Source of the DNA: Bacteroidaceae bacterium
GTDB taxonomy: Bacteria; Bacteroidota; Bacteroidia; Bacteroidales; Bacteroidaceae
DNA length: 61,741 nucleotides
Direction of reading: 5' to 3'
Assembly (NCBI GenBank): GCA_017940565.1
Contig: JAGAYH010000015.1
Location: 1 to 61,741, forward strand
The stretch's first letter is position 1. The number at the start of each line of letters is the position of its first letter. Under the pieces are notes generated by a model. It was not told the origin of the DNA and did not search any database. It saw only the letters and a list, made by a program, of their open reading frames with translations. The translations under genes and the position numbers were made by a program. Shown here piece after piece: positions 8,858-18,726 of this stretch.

Positions 8858-10597
8858 CTACTCCAACTTCTGCAGTCCGGCCTTGGCGGTATTCATCATC
8901 TTGTTGATGTCCACATCGGCAGGCATTTTGTTTGCGCTCAGAGGCTTGAGCAGTTGTTTAATGGCCTGCTTCAACTTGGGTGTGGCTCCGGCCTCAAGGA
9001 TGCGCAGTTTCTCATACTGCTGGATACCTTCCACCAGACGCTCAAAGCGGATACTGCTACCTTCGGGATATACCAGGAAGCAGTCGCCCGAGGCCCAGTC
9101 GCGGGCCGGATAGCGGGTGTCGTAATAAGGATTCTTCACCCAACTGTTGTAGGCCCAGCGCAGGTAGCCGTTGTACCCTACGGCATAGGAGTGCCAGCCC
9201 AGATAGGCCGACTCGGCGGGCGGGGAGAACGTGAACGTGTTGGGACGGTCGGGGCTGCAGCAAGTGTAGAACGTGGTTCTCTGGCCTTTGTCCATGCGCT
9301 GTTGCAGCGACGGGCCTTCAAACAGCTTGTAGCGGTAGCCTACGCTCACGTCATACACAAACGAAACCACAGCGGGATCGTAGTTGAAGGCACCGGCCAC
9401 GCGGTAGTTCGGGTCGGCCTTCTTCACCAGATCGTAGGCGGCCTGCAACTGCTTCATGGGACGCTCGTCCATGGCGATGCAGGTGCGGTCGAACCAGCCC
9501 TTCTGTTTCAGGTGGGCGGCAAAGTCTTTCAGGAACGGCAGCAGGAAGGCTTCGTAGTCCTTCTCGCCGGGCTTGCTGGCCACATACTTCACCGTACTGG
9601 AAGCCACATCGAAATACTCAAACTTATAGTGCCACGGCACGATGGAATAGCAGTCGATCTGTTCCGTAATGCCGCACGACATCATAAACTCCACCCAGCG
9701 GTCGAAGACCGAGTAGTCATACTTCCACGAGCCGTCGAGCTGCTTCATTTTCACTATCATGCTCTCGAAGGGGTCATACGTCTGGCTGTTCCACGGGTGC
9801 TGGATGACAGAGCAGGTGATGACCTTCTGTCCGGCCTCTGCCAAGCGTGTCATCACGGGACGCATACGGTCAAAATGTTCCTTGCTCCACAGCGGCACGT
9901 TGAAATAACGCGCTACGGAATAAGGATTCTGCCACAGATCAAGATGGAACGCCCAGTCCTTCGGTTCGGGCAGCACGCGGTTCACCACATCCACGGTGAA
10001 AGGCAGACTCTTGCTTCCGTCCTTATACTTCACCGTCAGCGTGCCCTTATACTTGCCGGCCTTGGCACTCTGCGGCACGCGCACGTCAATCCACAGCGGA
10101 CGTGTGGTCTGTGCCGGAGCGAACGACGTCTTGTTCTCCATCGGGTGCAGCGGGTCGGCCACCAGCATCGAGTCCTTGTGGGTCATGTCGCAGTCGCCGA
10201 GCACATAGCCCACCTCGTAGGTCTTCACTGCCGACGAGGGGATTACATCACTGCCCTTGCGCAGGTCGCTCACCTGCACCGAGTAGGCCAATTTCTCCGG
10301 CGTCACGATGACAGCCTGCGCTGAAACGCGTTCGCCGCGCCAGGCATGCAGACGGACAGTGGCAGCCAACTTTTCGGCTGGCACTGCGCTGCGGCTGTAG
10401 CGCACATCGGTGCTGCCCCACCCCAGCATCAGGTTCTTCACCCCCTGCCAGGCCGTGTCATCTGACGGCGCGGGGTCCTTTGCCTCGCGGTTAGCAAATT
10501 TCGCTTCCAAGTCTTCGTCTTGCGCCATAGCAGGGCAGGCCAAGACCAGGCCGAAAGCCACCAAAGCCATGCGGCCAATCGTTTTAAGAGTCTTCAT
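8858..10597 (-). CDS. Secreted DUF4091 / GH123-like glycoside hydrolase
   Basis: A 579-residue exported protein with a clear signal peptide (MALVAFGLVLACPAMAQ). An N-terminal beta-sandwich (about residues 45-215) is followed by an alpha/beta barrel carrying the DUF4091 region. The motif CIAMDERPMKQL near residue 390 has the adjacent Asp-Glu pair used by GH123 beta-N-acetylgalactosaminidases for substrate-assisted catalysis, which suggests action on N-acetylhexosamine glycans. The motif WAYNSWVKNPYYDTR near the C-terminus is typical of DUF4091 proteins. It is monocistronic, with promoter TAAATTTG upstream and palindrome A2 downstream. The exact substrate is inference. Confidence 0.8.
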   Translation of the reverse strand: MKTLKTIGRMALVAFGLVLACPAMAQDEDLEAKFANREAKDPAPSDDTAWQGVKNLMLGWGSTDVRYSRSAVPAEKLAATVRLHAWRGERVSAQAVIVTPEKLAYSVQVSDLRKGSDVIPSSAVKTYEVGYVLGDCDMTHKDSMLVADPLHPMENKTSFAPAQTTRPLWIDVRVPQSAKAGKYKGTLTVKYKDGSKSLPFTVDVVNRVLPEPKDWAFHLDLWQNPYSVARYFNVPLWSKEHFDRMRPVMTRLAEAGQKVITCSVIQHPWNSQTYDPFESMIVKMKQLDGSWKYDYSVFDRWVEFMMSCGITEQIDCYSIVPWHYKFEYFDVASSTVKYVASKPGEKDYEAFLLPFLKDFAAHLKQKGWFDRTCIAMDERPMKQLQAAYDLVKKADPNYRVAGAFNYDPAVVSFVYDVSVGYRYKLFEGPSLQQRMDKGQRTTFYTCCSPDRPNTFTFSPPAESAYLGWHSYAVGYNGYLRWAYNSWVKNPYYDTRYPARDWASGDCFLVYPEGSSIRFERLVEGIQQYEKLRILEAGATPKLKQAIKQLLKPLSANKMPADVDINKMMNTAKAGLQKLE

Positions 10598-10625
10598 AAT
10601 CTTGTATTCGTTTTTATTTTCCTTG

Positions 10626-10633
10626 CAAATTTA
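10626..10633 (-). promoter_or_regulatory. -7 promoter element for the DUF4091 gene (TAAATTTG)
   Basis: The complement reads TAAATTTG, 28 bases upstream of the DUF4091 start codon. No clear -33 box. Confidence 0.45.
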
Positions 10634-10719
10634 CTTTTTTATTGGCATTCTGCAGAGTATTTTGCACTTTTTATTCACAACATCTGCATGAATTGCCGCT
10701 GATGGCACTTTTCTTCAGA

Positions 10720-10782
10720 ACCAAATCCGCTTTCGTTGCGACTAAATCCGTTTTCGTTCTTCACAAATCCGTTTTCGTCAGT
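10720..10782 (+). repeat. 63-bp triplet array B1 (three 21-base units)
   Basis: Three consecutive 21-base units start at 10720, 10741 and 10762. Their 17-base cores are ACCAAATCCGCTTTCGT, ACTAAATCCGTTTTCGT and CACAAATCCGTTTTCGT, each followed by a 4-base spacer. The array lies in the 293-base gap between the DUF4091 gene and ffh, about 60 bases upstream of the ffh -33 region. The same 63-bp layout recurs nine more times in the window. Confidence 0.85.
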
Positions 10783-10839
10783 TTGGTATTAGTTACTCCC
10801 ACCCGGAACAGGCCTGAGACGAAAACAAGTTTTCTTTTC

Positions 10840-10870
10840 TTGCCTTTTCACTCGTTTATTCGTAACTTTG
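10840..10870 (+). promoter_or_regulatory. Promoter of ffh (TTGC / TAACTTTG)
   Basis: TTGC at 10840-10843 is followed after 19 bases by TAACTTTG at 10863-10870, close to the Bacteroidetes consensus. It lies 20 bases before the ffh ATG and supports that start over longer in-frame extensions that run back through repeat B1. Confidence 0.6.
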
Positions 10871-10890
10871 CACTCCATAAAGAAAACGAT

Positions 10891-12228
10891 ATGTTTGAAA
10901 ATCTTAGCGAAAGACTTGAACGGTCGTTCAAGATACTCAAAGGTGAGGGCAAAATCACCGAAATCAACGTTGCCGAAACACTGAAGGATATCCGTCGCGC
11001 CCTGCTCGACGCCGACGTGAACTATAAGGTAGCCAAGACCTTCACCGACGAGGTGAAGCAGAAGGCTTTGGGCCAAAATGTGCTGACAGCCGTGAAGCCC
11101 GGGCAGTTGCTCGTGAAAATCGTTCACGACGAACTGGCGCGCCTTATGGGCAGCACGGCCAGCGACCTGGTGTTGGAAAGCCGCCCGTCGGTCATTCTGA
11201 TGTCAGGCCTGCAGGGCTCGGGTAAGACCACCTTCTCGGGCAAACTGGCCAACTGGCAGAAGACGAAGAAAAACCGCAAGCCTCTGCTGGTGGCCTGCGA
11301 CGTCTATCGTCCGGCTGCCATCGAACAGCTCAAGGTGGTGGGCGAGAGCGTCGGTGTGGACGTTTACACCGAGCCGGGCAACATGAATCCCGTGGAGATA
11401 GCCCAGAACGCCCTACGCGAAGCCAAGCAGAAGGAATACAATCTGGTCATCGTCGACACCGCCGGACGCCTGGCCGTGGACGAGCAGATGATGAACGAGA
11501 TAGCCAATCTGAAAGAAGCGCTCCACCCCGACGAAACGCTCTTCGTGGTGGACTCGATGACGGGTCAGGACGCTGTGAACACGGCGAAGGAATTTAACGA
11601 GCGGCTCGACTTCAGCGGTATCGTGCTGACAAAGCTCGACGGCGACACCCGCGGCGGTGCGGCCCTGAGCATACGCACCGTGGTGGACAAACCCATCAAG
11701 TTCATCGGCACGGGCGAGAAGATGGACGCCCTCGACGTGTTCCACCCCGAACGCATGGCCGACCGCATCCTGGGCATGGGCGACATCGTTTCCCTCGTGG
11801 AGCGCGCCCAGGAACAATATGACGAGGAGGAGGCCCGCCGCCTGCAGAAGAAGATTGCCAAAAACAAGTTTGACTTCAACGACTTCCTGAAACAGATTCA
11901 GCAAATCAAGAAGATGGGCAACATCAAGGAGCTGGCCTCCATGATACCCGGTGTGGGCAAGACCCTGAAGGACGTGGACATCAATGACGACGCTTTCAAA
12001 AGCATCGAGGCCATCATCTACTCCATGACACCCTACGAACGCGCCAACCCGGCCTGTCTCAACCAAAGCCGGCGCACACGCATTGCCGCCGGGTCGGGCA
12101 CGAAACTGCAGGAGGTGAACCGCATCTTAAAACAGTTTGAACAGATGCGAAAAATGATGCGCATGATGACCGACAGCAAGATGAACACCATGCTCAACAA
12201 CATGAAGAACATGAGCATGCCCAGGTAA
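10891..12228 (+). CDS. ffh: Signal recognition particle protein Ffh
   Basis: A 445-residue GTPase that binds 4.5S RNA and signal sequences and targets nascent membrane proteins to FtsY. The N domain starts MFENLSERLERSFK. The G domain has G1 GLQGSGKTTF, the DVYRPAA motif, G3 VDTAGRL and G4 TKLDGDTRGG. The C-terminal M domain is methionine-rich and ends NNMKNMSMPR. An upstream in-frame extension exists but passes through repeat B1 and the promoter, so the ATG at 10891 was chosen; it gives the normal family length. folD follows after 40 bases on the same strand. Confidence 0.97.
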   Translation: MFENLSERLERSFKILKGEGKITEINVAETLKDIRRALLDADVNYKVAKTFTDEVKQKALGQNVLTAVKPGQLLVKIVHDELARLMGSTASDLVLESRPSVILMSGLQGSGKTTFSGKLANWQKTKKNRKPLLVACDVYRPAAIEQLKVVGESVGVDVYTEPGNMNPVEIAQNALREAKQKEYNLVIVDTAGRLAVDEQMMNEIANLKEALHPDETLFVVDSMTGQDAVNTAKEFNERLDFSGIVLTKLDGDTRGGAALSIRTVVDKPIKFIGTGEKMDALDVFHPERMADRILGMGDIVSLVERAQEQYDEEEARRLQKKIAKNKFDFNDFLKQIQQIKKMGNIKELASMIPGVGKTLKDVDINDDAFKSIEAIIYSMTPYERANPACLNQSRRTRIAAGSGTKLQEVNRILKQFEQMRKMMRMMTDSKMNTMLNNMKNMSMPR

Positions 12229-12268
12229 ATTTGAGATTTGACAATAATAAAACCATAAGGACAACGAT

Positions 12269-13147
12269 ATGCAACTGATAGACGGCAAGGCCACGGCAAT
12301 GGCCATAAAACAAGAGATTGCGCAACGCGTGAAGGAAATCGTCGCCAACGGCGGCAAGCAACCCCACCTGGCCGCCATTCTGGTGGGCCACGACGGCGGC
12401 AGCGAGACCTATGTGGCTGCCAAGGTGAAGGCCTGCGGCGAGTGCGGCTTCAAGTCGAGCCTCATCCGCTTCGATAGCGACGTGACCGAAGAGGACCTGC
12501 TCAACAAGGTGCAGGAACTCAACGATGACCCCGACGTGGACGGTTTCATCGTGCAACTGCCCCTGCCCCGCCACATCAGCGAGCAGAAAGTGATCGAAGC
12601 CATTGACTACCGCAAGGACGTGGACGGCTTCCACCCCATCAACGTGGGCCGCATGGCCATCGGCCTGCCCGCCTTCATCAGCGCCACGCCACGCGGCATC
12701 CTGGAACTGCTCCGCCGCTACAACATCGAGACTTCCGGCAAGAAATGCGTCATCCTTGGCCGCAGCAACATCGTGGGCAAACCCATGGCCCAACTGATGA
12801 TGCAGAAACAGTTTGGCGATGCCACCGTCACCGTGTGCCACAGCCGCTCAAAGACGTTGAAGGAAGAATGTCAGGAAGCCGACATCATCATCGCTGCCAT
12901 CGGTCAGCCGGGCTTCGTCACCGCCGACATGGTGAAGGAAGGTGCCACCGTGATCGATGTCGGCACCACCCGCGTGCCCGATGCCACGAAGAAGAGCGGT
13001 TTCCGCCTCTCCGGCGACGTAAAGTTTGACGAAGTAGCGCCCAAGTGCGCCTACATCACCCCCGTACCCGGCGGCGTAGGTCCCATGACCATCTGTTCAC
13101 TGATGCAGAACACCCTGCTCGCCGGAGAACGAGCCATATATAAATAA
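12269..13147 (+). CDS. folD: Bifunctional methylenetetrahydrofolate dehydrogenase/cyclohydrolase
   Basis: A 292-residue FolD, which interconverts 5,10-methylene- and 10-formyl-tetrahydrofolate with NADP in the cytoplasm. The substrate site has the catalytic lysine in [11 protein letters not shown] and the motif [10 protein letters not shown]. The cofactor domain has [13 protein letters not shown] and the C-terminal signature [10 protein letters not shown]. The length is normal. AAGGAC lies about 8 bases before the ATG. It probably shares the ffh transcript and ends at palindrome A3. Confidence 0.97.
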   Translation: MQLIDGKATAMAIKQEIAQRVKEIVANGGKQPHLAAILVGHDGGSETYVAAKVKACGECGFKSSLIRFDSDVTEEDLLNKVQELNDDPDVDGFIVQLPLPRHISEQKVIEAIDYRKDVDGFHPINVGRMAIGLPAFISATPRGILELLRRYNIETSGKKCVILGRSNIVGKPMAQLMMQKQFGDATVTVCHSRSKTLKEECQEADIIIAAIGQPGFVTADMVKEGATVIDVGTTRVPDATKKSGFRLSGDVKFDEVAPKCAYITPVPGGVGPMTICSLMQNTLLAGERAIYK

Positions 13148-13190
13148 AGGTTTTCTGCCAAGATTTTCACCCTGGAATCGGACGTTTCGT

Positions 13191-13302
13191 AAATGCATGG
13201 TTTTCATCAGGTGTCAAATTAGGCAAATTAGAAACGGCGTCTCAAAATTTTGAGACGCCGTTTCTGCGGTCCGAAGTCCCACTTCTGGGCCCCAAAATCA
13301 GA
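13191..13302. repeat. Long palindrome element A3, probable two-way terminator
   Basis: A perfect 34-base palindrome at 13231-13264 consists of GAAACGGCGTCTCAAAA and its reverse complement. Two 21-base units follow (CCGAAGTCCCACTT and CCCCAAAATCAGAG) and resemble those at 1701-1742. The element lies between convergent folD and the lpxA-like gene, and its right edge supplies the TGA stop of the latter. The bases before the palindrome (TTTTCATCAGGTGTC) resemble those before the copy near 20480. Confidence 0.75.
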
Positions 13303-14077
13303 GTTTTCCCATAACGCCTATCTGCGTTTCTCTCAGGAACTGCATCACGCGATCGCGCTCCTCGCTCTGGGGCACCTGGTCTTCAATCTGCATGATGGCA
13401 TCGAAGAGGCTGGTGTTGCCGCCATAGACCAAACGGTAGGCATTGGCCAGATGGTTCTGCACCTTGGCATCAACACCGGCATTGGTGAGCACGGTGGCAT
13501 TGACGCCGGCATACTTGATGGGATTGTGGGCTGCCACAATGTACGGCGGGATGTCACGGCTGAAGCGGCATCCGCTCTGTACCATGGCACACGTGCCGAC
13601 ACGCACACCGGGGTTGGCTATGACGTTGGAGGAAAGGATGGCTCCGCGATGAATCTGGCAACTGCCTGCTATCTTCGTGCCGTAACCGATGACACAGTCG
13701 TTATCTACTACGGTGTCGTGGCTGATGTGAACGCCTTCCATAATAAAGTTGTCATTGCCGATGCGTGTTTCACCGGAAGCAAAAGTGGCACGGTTGATGA
13801 CAACGTTTTCGCGGATGGTGTTGCCGTCACCGATAACGAGTGTGGTGCGATCGCCTTTATACTCGAAGTCTTGCGGCACGGCACCGAGCACTGTGCCCTG
13901 ATAGACGGTGTTGCGGCTGCCCAAGCGGGTGCCTGCCATAATGCTGACGTAGGGATAGATGACGCTGTGGTCACCTATTTCCACATCGCTCTCAATATAG
14001 GCGAAGGGATATATCGTGACGTTGTTGCCTATCTTGGCCGACGGGTCAACAAATGCTTGTGGACTGATGTTACTCAT
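13298..14077 (-). CDS. lpxA: LpxA-like UDP-N-acetylglucosamine acyltransferase
   Basis: A 259-residue left-handed beta-helix acyltransferase with hexapeptide repeats from residue 8 to about 175. The family motifs are present: PQDFEYKGD, GDGNTIRENVVINRAT and the presumed catalytic histidine in GVHISHDTVV. LpxA adds a 3-hydroxyacyl chain to UDP-GlcNAc in lipid A synthesis. The usual AGHV motif is replaced by IAGSCQ. It therefore resembles the second, LpxA-like paralogue found in Bacteroidales rather than the canonical enzyme, and lipid A activity is not certain. It starts 18 bases after the efflux outer-membrane gene and is the last gene of that operon. Confidence 0.75.
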   Translation of the reverse strand: MSNISPQAFVDPSAKIGNNVTIYPFAYIESDVEIGDHSVIYPYVSIMAGTRLGSRNTVYQGTVLGAVPQDFEYKGDRTTLVIGDGNTIRENVVINRATFASGETRIGNDNFIMEGVHISHDTVVDNDCVIGYGTKIAGSCQIHRGAILSSNVIANPGVRVGTCAMVQSGCRFSRDIPPYIVAAHNPIKYAGVNATVLTNAGVDAKVQNHLANAYRLVYGGNTSLFDAIMQIEDQVPQSEERDRVMQFLRETQIGVMGKL

Positions 14078-14095
14078 GATTGGTTTCTTTTAGGG

Positions 14096-15478
14096 TTATT
14101 TCTGTCCGCCTCCGAGTGCGTAGTAGAGATTTACCACGGCCTGCATGCGGTAGAAGTCGTTGCTGACTTTAGACAGCTGGGCCTGTAGCAATGACTGCTG
14201 GGCGCTGATGATGTTCAGGTAGTTGTAATTCTGACTCATCTTGAACATCTTTTCGGCCACCTCGACATTGCGTTCCAGACTTGCCGTTTGTTCTGCCAAA
14301 AGCGCACTGCGCCTGGTGGAACTTTGGTATAACATGAGGGCGTTGCTGACCTCACTGCCTGCGTTGAGTACACTCTGTTGCCAAGCCAGGAAGGCCTGTT
14401 CCTGCTGAGCTTCGGCCACCCGCAACTGGGCGGTGAGCTGACCGCGCATGAAAATGGGCTGCGTGACACTGGCCACAGCAGAAGCCAACAGTTTGCCCGG
14501 GTTGACAATGCCCATACCGCCATTGTTGGTCCAAGCAGCCTGGCCGCTGATGGTCAATGCCGGATAGAAGGCGGCGCGGGCGCGGTTGACATTATAATAA
14601 CAGTTGGCCAATTTCATCTCGGCAGCGTGCACGTCGGGACGGTTGGAAAGTACCTGTACAGGCACACCGACACTGAATGTCTCAGGCAACGACTGCTGGT
14701 CGAGTTTGCCACGGGGAATCTGGTGAGGTGCTTCACAGAGCAGCACGCTGAGGGCATTCTCCGTTTCACGAATCTGACGCTCTATCTCCGGGATGCTGGC
14801 CTGAACGCTCAAGTAGTTGGCACGGGCCGACTGAACGGCCGACTCGTCAGCACCGGCCAGTTTCTTCTGGGCCACCATGAGGTCGTAGGTTTTCTTGGTG
14901 AGTTGCTCGGTGTTGCGTGTGATTTCCAACTGACGGTCAAGCATCAGCAGCGTATAGTATGCATTGGCGATTTGTGAAATCAAGCCCGTCTGCACTGCAC
15001 GCTGGTAGTCCTGAGCCTGCAACATGGCGGCCTGCTGGGCACGCTTGGCATTGGTGAGCGAGCCGAACAGATCGACCGACCAACTGCCTTCCAATGGCAG
15101 GGAATAGATTTGGGTGGCTTTACCCATATCCCACGAAGACAGCGTGCCTGAAGCTCCAATCTGGAAGGCTGGCCAGAAAGCCAGACGGGCGGCCTTGAGC
15201 ATGGCCTTGGCCTGCGACACCGAAAGGGCTGCGGTCAGCAGATTGGTGTTCTTAGCCAAGGCAGAGTCGATGAGCTGCTGCAGACAGGGATCGGTAAACA
15301 CCTGGCGCCAGGGCGTGCTGCCCAGAGTGGTAGTATCATTGGCTGACAAATAGCCTGTCAGCGTGGCCGTATCGCGGTAGAGACCGGACGTGAGCACATC
15401 AGGACGCTGATATTTCTTGTATATGCCGCAACTGCTCAGCAGCATCGTGAATGACAGTATATATATGAGTTTCTTCAT
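14096..15478 (-). CDS. RND efflux outer-membrane lipoprotein (TolC/OprM family)
   Basis: A 460-residue outer-membrane channel lipoprotein of the NodT/OprM family. The lipobox is LSFTMLLSSC. Two internally repeated outer-membrane efflux domains follow, with the long alternating coiled-coil helices typical of TolC (for example LISQIANAYYTLLMLDRQLE). FSVGVPVQVLSNRPDVHAAE is a family signature. It forms the tripartite pump with the two genes upstream; the gap to the pump gene is 6 bases. Substrates are unknown. Confidence 0.92.
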   Translation of the reverse strand: MKKLIYILSFTMLLSSCGIYKKYQRPDVLTSGLYRDTATLTGYLSANDTTTLGSTPWRQVFTDPCLQQLIDSALAKNTNLLTAALSVSQAKAMLKAARLAFWPAFQIGASGTLSSWDMGKATQIYSLPLEGSWSVDLFGSLTNAKRAQQAAMLQAQDYQRAVQTGLISQIANAYYTLLMLDRQLEITRNTEQLTKKTYDLMVAQKKLAGADESAVQSARANYLSVQASIPEIERQIRETENALSVLLCEAPHQIPRGKLDQQSLPETFSVGVPVQVLSNRPDVHAAEMKLANCYYNVNRARAAFYPALTISGQAAWTNNGGMGIVNPGKLLASAVASVTQPIFMRGQLTAQLRVAEAQQEQAFLAWQQSVLNAGSEVSNALMLYQSSTRRSALLAEQTASLERNVEVAEKMFKMSQNYNYLNIISAQQSLLQAQLSKVSNDFYRMQAVVNLYYALGGGQK

Positions 15479-15484
15479 CGTTGG

Positions 15485-18400
15485 TTAGGCTTTAGTTTCT
15501 TTTGAAGATTTCATGGGGTGCGTGTACTGCTTGAGTTCGCTGTCGCCTTCACCCGAAACGAGACCGGTGAAGTGCATGGGACGGAACTTCTCCTGTAAGC
15601 TTTGGAAGAACACGAACAGGGCAGGTACGATATAAATCTGGCATATCATACCGATGAGCATGCCACCTACGGCCGCGGCACCCAGCGTGCGGTTACCGTT
15701 GGCACCGACACCCATGGCGAACATCATAGGCAAAAGACCGATGACCATGGCGAGCGACGTCATCAAGATAGGACGCAGACGCGCACCGGCACCGAGGATG
15801 GAACTGTAGGTGATGGCCATACCGGTTTCGCGGCGTTCAAGGGCAAACTGCACAATCAGAATGGCGTTCTTAGCCAACAGTCCAATCAGCATAATAAGCG
15901 AAATCTGCATGTATATGTCGTTGTTATGGCCGAACAGCTTAGTGAACAGGAAAGCGCCTGCCAGTCCGAACGGGATGGACAAGATGACAGAAAATGGCAA
16001 GAGATAACTCTCATACTGAGCGCTCAGAATCAAATATACGAAGACGATACAGAGCAGGAAGATAAGGGCCGTGGAGTTACTGGCTTTCTGCTCTTCGCGT
16101 GTCAGACCGGAGAATTCATAGCCATAGCCTTGCGGCAACACGTCTTTGGACACTTCGGCAATGGCATTGATGACTTCACCCGAAGAGAAACCGTCGTTCG
16201 GTGTCACGTTGGCATTGATACATGTGAAGAGATTGAAACGGTTGATGTTGGCAGGACCATAGACGCGGTTCAGCGAGCAGAACTCGTTGACAGGAGCCAT
16301 ACCGGCCGGCGTGCGTACGAAGATATTGTTAAGACCTTCCGGTTTCATACGGCTCTCCACATCACCTTGTATCATTACACGGTAGAGTTTGCCGTAAGCA
16401 TTAAAGTTGGATGCATAAAGTCCTCCATAATATCCTTGCAATGTGGTAAGCACCGTCGATGGCGAAATACCGGCCTGCTTACACTTGGCCACGTCCACGT
16501 CAATCATATACTGAGGATAGTTAGGATTATAGGACGTCATGGCCACCTGCACTTCAGGTCGTTTGTTGAGCTCAGCCAGGAACTCCTGGGCTATGCCGAA
16601 GAACTTGTTCAGGTCGCCACCGGTCTTGTCCTGCAAGGAAATTGAAATGGCATTCGTAGCCGAGAAACCGGGAATCATAGGCGGAGCGAAAGCCAAAATC
16701 TGGGCATCCTTGATGCTGGCCGTTTGCAGATAAATCATGCCAAGGACGGCACGCACGCTTTGTCCCATGTTTCGCTCGGAGAAAGGTTTCAGTTTGATGA
16801 TAAATGTAGCTTGGTCGGAACCCTGGCCTGCAATGAAGTTGTAACCCACCAATTGCTCACGGCTGAGAATGGCCGGATTGGAAGCCAACATGGAATCTAC
16901 TTGGTCTATCACCCGCTGAGTACGCGCTTGGCTCGTTGCGGGCGGCATGGAGATGGTACAGAACATTACGCCGGTATCTTCATCGGGCACCAGACCCGTC
17001 TTGGTGGAATTCATGGACCAAACGAGTACAATAACACCGACAACAAGCATTATAACCACCAACAACGGTTTTTTAATCAGTTTCTCCACGCCCTTCTTAT
17101 ATTTTGCCGTCGTTTTCTCAAACGAGGCATTGAAGGACGTATGGAAACGATCGACAAGACTCATCTTCTTTCCCTCTTCGTTGCTTTGCGGTTTCAAGAA
17201 GATGGCACAGAGAGCCGGTGACAGCGTTAAGGCATTCAAGGCCGATATCACAATGGAAACGGCCATAGTGATACCAAATTCTTTGTAGAACGTTCCGGAG
17301 GTGCCGCCAATGAACGATACAGGAATGAACACGGCCGACATAACCAATGTAATGGAGATGATGGCACTGGATATTTCGTTCATGGCATCAATGCTGGCTT
17401 GCATGGCACTCTTGTATCCCTGGTCCAACTTGGCGTGGACGGCCTCAACAACCACGATAGCGTCGTCCACCACAATGGCGATGGCCAACAACAGGGCCGA
17501 AAGGGTCAGCAGGTTCACCGAGAAGCCAAATATCTTCAGGAAGAAGAATGTTCCAATCAGCGACACCGGCACGGCTATCAGAGGTATCATGGTCGAACGG
17601 AAGTCCTGAAGGAATACATAAACCACGAAGAACACCAATATCAGTGTAATGATTAAGGTCTTGACCACTTCTTCGATACTGGCATAGAGGAATTCCGTTA
17701 CATCATAGTTAATCTTGCACACCAGTCCCGGGGGGAAACTCTTGGCTTCCTCTTCCATCACGGCCTTACAAGCCTTGGCAATTTCGTTGGCATTGGAGCC
17801 TGCCACCTGCTGCACCATGGCCATCACCGAAGGATGGTTGTTGTTCTTCATGGACACCGAATACTGCAAGCCGCCCAGTTCTACCTTGGCCACGTCTTTC
17901 AGTTTCAGTGTCTGCCCGGTGGAACTGCTGGTCAGGATGATATTGCCGAATTCCTCTGCCGTTTGCAGACGGCCGCGGTAACGCATGGTATATTCGTAAG
18001 CCATGTCGCTCTGTTCGCCAAACGAACCGGGAGCGGCCTCCACGTTCTGTTCTGCCAACGCAGCCGAAATGTCGGTAGGCATCAGCCCGTATTGCTTCAT
18101 CACATCGGGCTTCAGCCAGATACGCATCGAGTAGGTTTTCATACCCGGGCTCTGCACATCGCCTACACCCTGCACACGTTTCAACGCCGGCACGATATTG
18201 ATGTTGGCGTAGTTTGTCAGGAACTCGTCGTCATAGCGACCGTCCTCGGATGTCAGTGAGAACATCACCACCTGCGAAGTCTGACGCTTCGACACGGTAA
18301 CGCCGACGCGTGTCACTTCGGCCGGCAACAGGGCCTGGGCCTGCTGCACACGGTTTTGCACATTGACAGCAGCCATGTCGGCATTGATACCCTGCTCAAA

Positions 18401-18682
18401 AAACACGGTAATGCTGGCACCGCCGGAGTTTGTGGCCTGAGAAGTCATGTAGGTCATGCCCTCCACACCATTGATACTCTCTTCCAAGGGAGCCAGTACA
18501 GAGTTTTCCACTGTCTTGGCATTGGCACCCGTATAGTTCGTCCACACGCTGATGGTGGGCGGCGCAATGTCGGGATACTGCTCAATAGGAAGCGTCACCA
18601 ATCCAATGATACCCAAGATAACGATAATAATGGATATCACCGTCGAGAGTACCGGACGCTTTATAAAGTTTGTAAATGTCAT
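15485..18682 (-). CDS. RND multidrug efflux pump (AcrB/MexB, HAE1 family)
   Basis: A 1065-residue inner-membrane proton antiporter of the HAE1 group. It starts with the first membrane helix (FIKRPVLSTVISIIIVILG). The paired proton-relay aspartates are in TM4 in the motif LAIAIVVDDAIVVVEAV. Two large periplasmic loops and twelve membrane helices are inferred from the length and hydrophobic pattern. It lies between the membrane fusion gene (44 bases upstream) and the channel gene. The family exports drugs, bile salts and detergents; the substrate here is not determined. Confidence 0.95.
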   Translation of the reverse strand: MTFTNFIKRPVLSTVISIIIVILGIIGLVTLPIEQYPDIAPPTISVWTNYTGANAKTVENSVLAPLEESINGVEGMTYMTSQATNSGGASITVFFEQGINADMAAVNVQNRVQQAQALLPAEVTRVGVTVSKRQTSQVVMFSLTSEDGRYDDEFLTNYANINIVPALKRVQGVGDVQSPGMKTYSMRIWLKPDVMKQYGLMPTDISAALAEQNVEAAPGSFGEQSDMAYEYTMRYRGRLQTAEEFGNIILTSSSTGQTLKLKDVAKVELGGLQYSVSMKNNNHPSVMAMVQQVAGSNANEIAKACKAVMEEEAKSFPPGLVCKINYDVTEFLYASIEEVVKTLIITLILVFFVVYVFLQDFRSTMIPLIAVPVSLIGTFFFLKIFGFSVNLLTLSALLLAIAIVVDDAIVVVEAVHAKLDQGYKSAMQASIDAMNEISSAIISITLVMSAVFIPVSFIGGTSGTFYKEFGITMAVSIVISALNALTLSPALCAIFLKPQSNEEGKKMSLVDRFHTSFNASFEKTTAKYKKGVEKLIKKPLLVVIMLVVGVIVLVWSMNSTKTGLVPDEDTGVMFCTISMPPATSQARTQRVIDQVDSMLASNPAILSREQLVGYNFIAGQGSDQATFIIKLKPFSERNMGQSVRAVLGMIYLQTASIKDAQILAFAPPMIPGFSATNAISISLQDKTGGDLNKFFGIAQEFLAELNKRPEVQVAMTSYNPNYPQYMIDVDVAKCKQAGISPSTVLTTLQGYYGGLYASNFNAYGKLYRVMIQGDVESRMKPEGLNNIFVRTPAGMAPVNEFCSLNRVYGPANINRFNLFTCINANVTPNDGFSSGEVINAIAEVSKDVLPQGYGYEFSGLTREEQKASNSTALIFLLCIVFVYLILSAQYESYLLPFSVILSIPFGLAGAFLFTKLFGHNNDIYMQISLIMLIGLLAKNAILIVQFALERRETGMAITYSSILGAGARLRPILMTSLAMVIGLLPMMFAMGVGANGNRTLGAAAVGGMLIGMICQIYIVPALFVFFQSLQEKFRPMHFTGLVSGEGDSELKQYTHPMKSSKETKA

Positions 18683-18726
18683 TGTTTCTTATTTTAGGTT
18701 GGCTCTGCACGAAACGTGGCCAAATT

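Noticed and set aside
8825-10324. Plus-strand frame of about 500 codons opposite the DUF4091 gene
   Set aside because: Antisense shadow, lacking a signal peptide or family motif.
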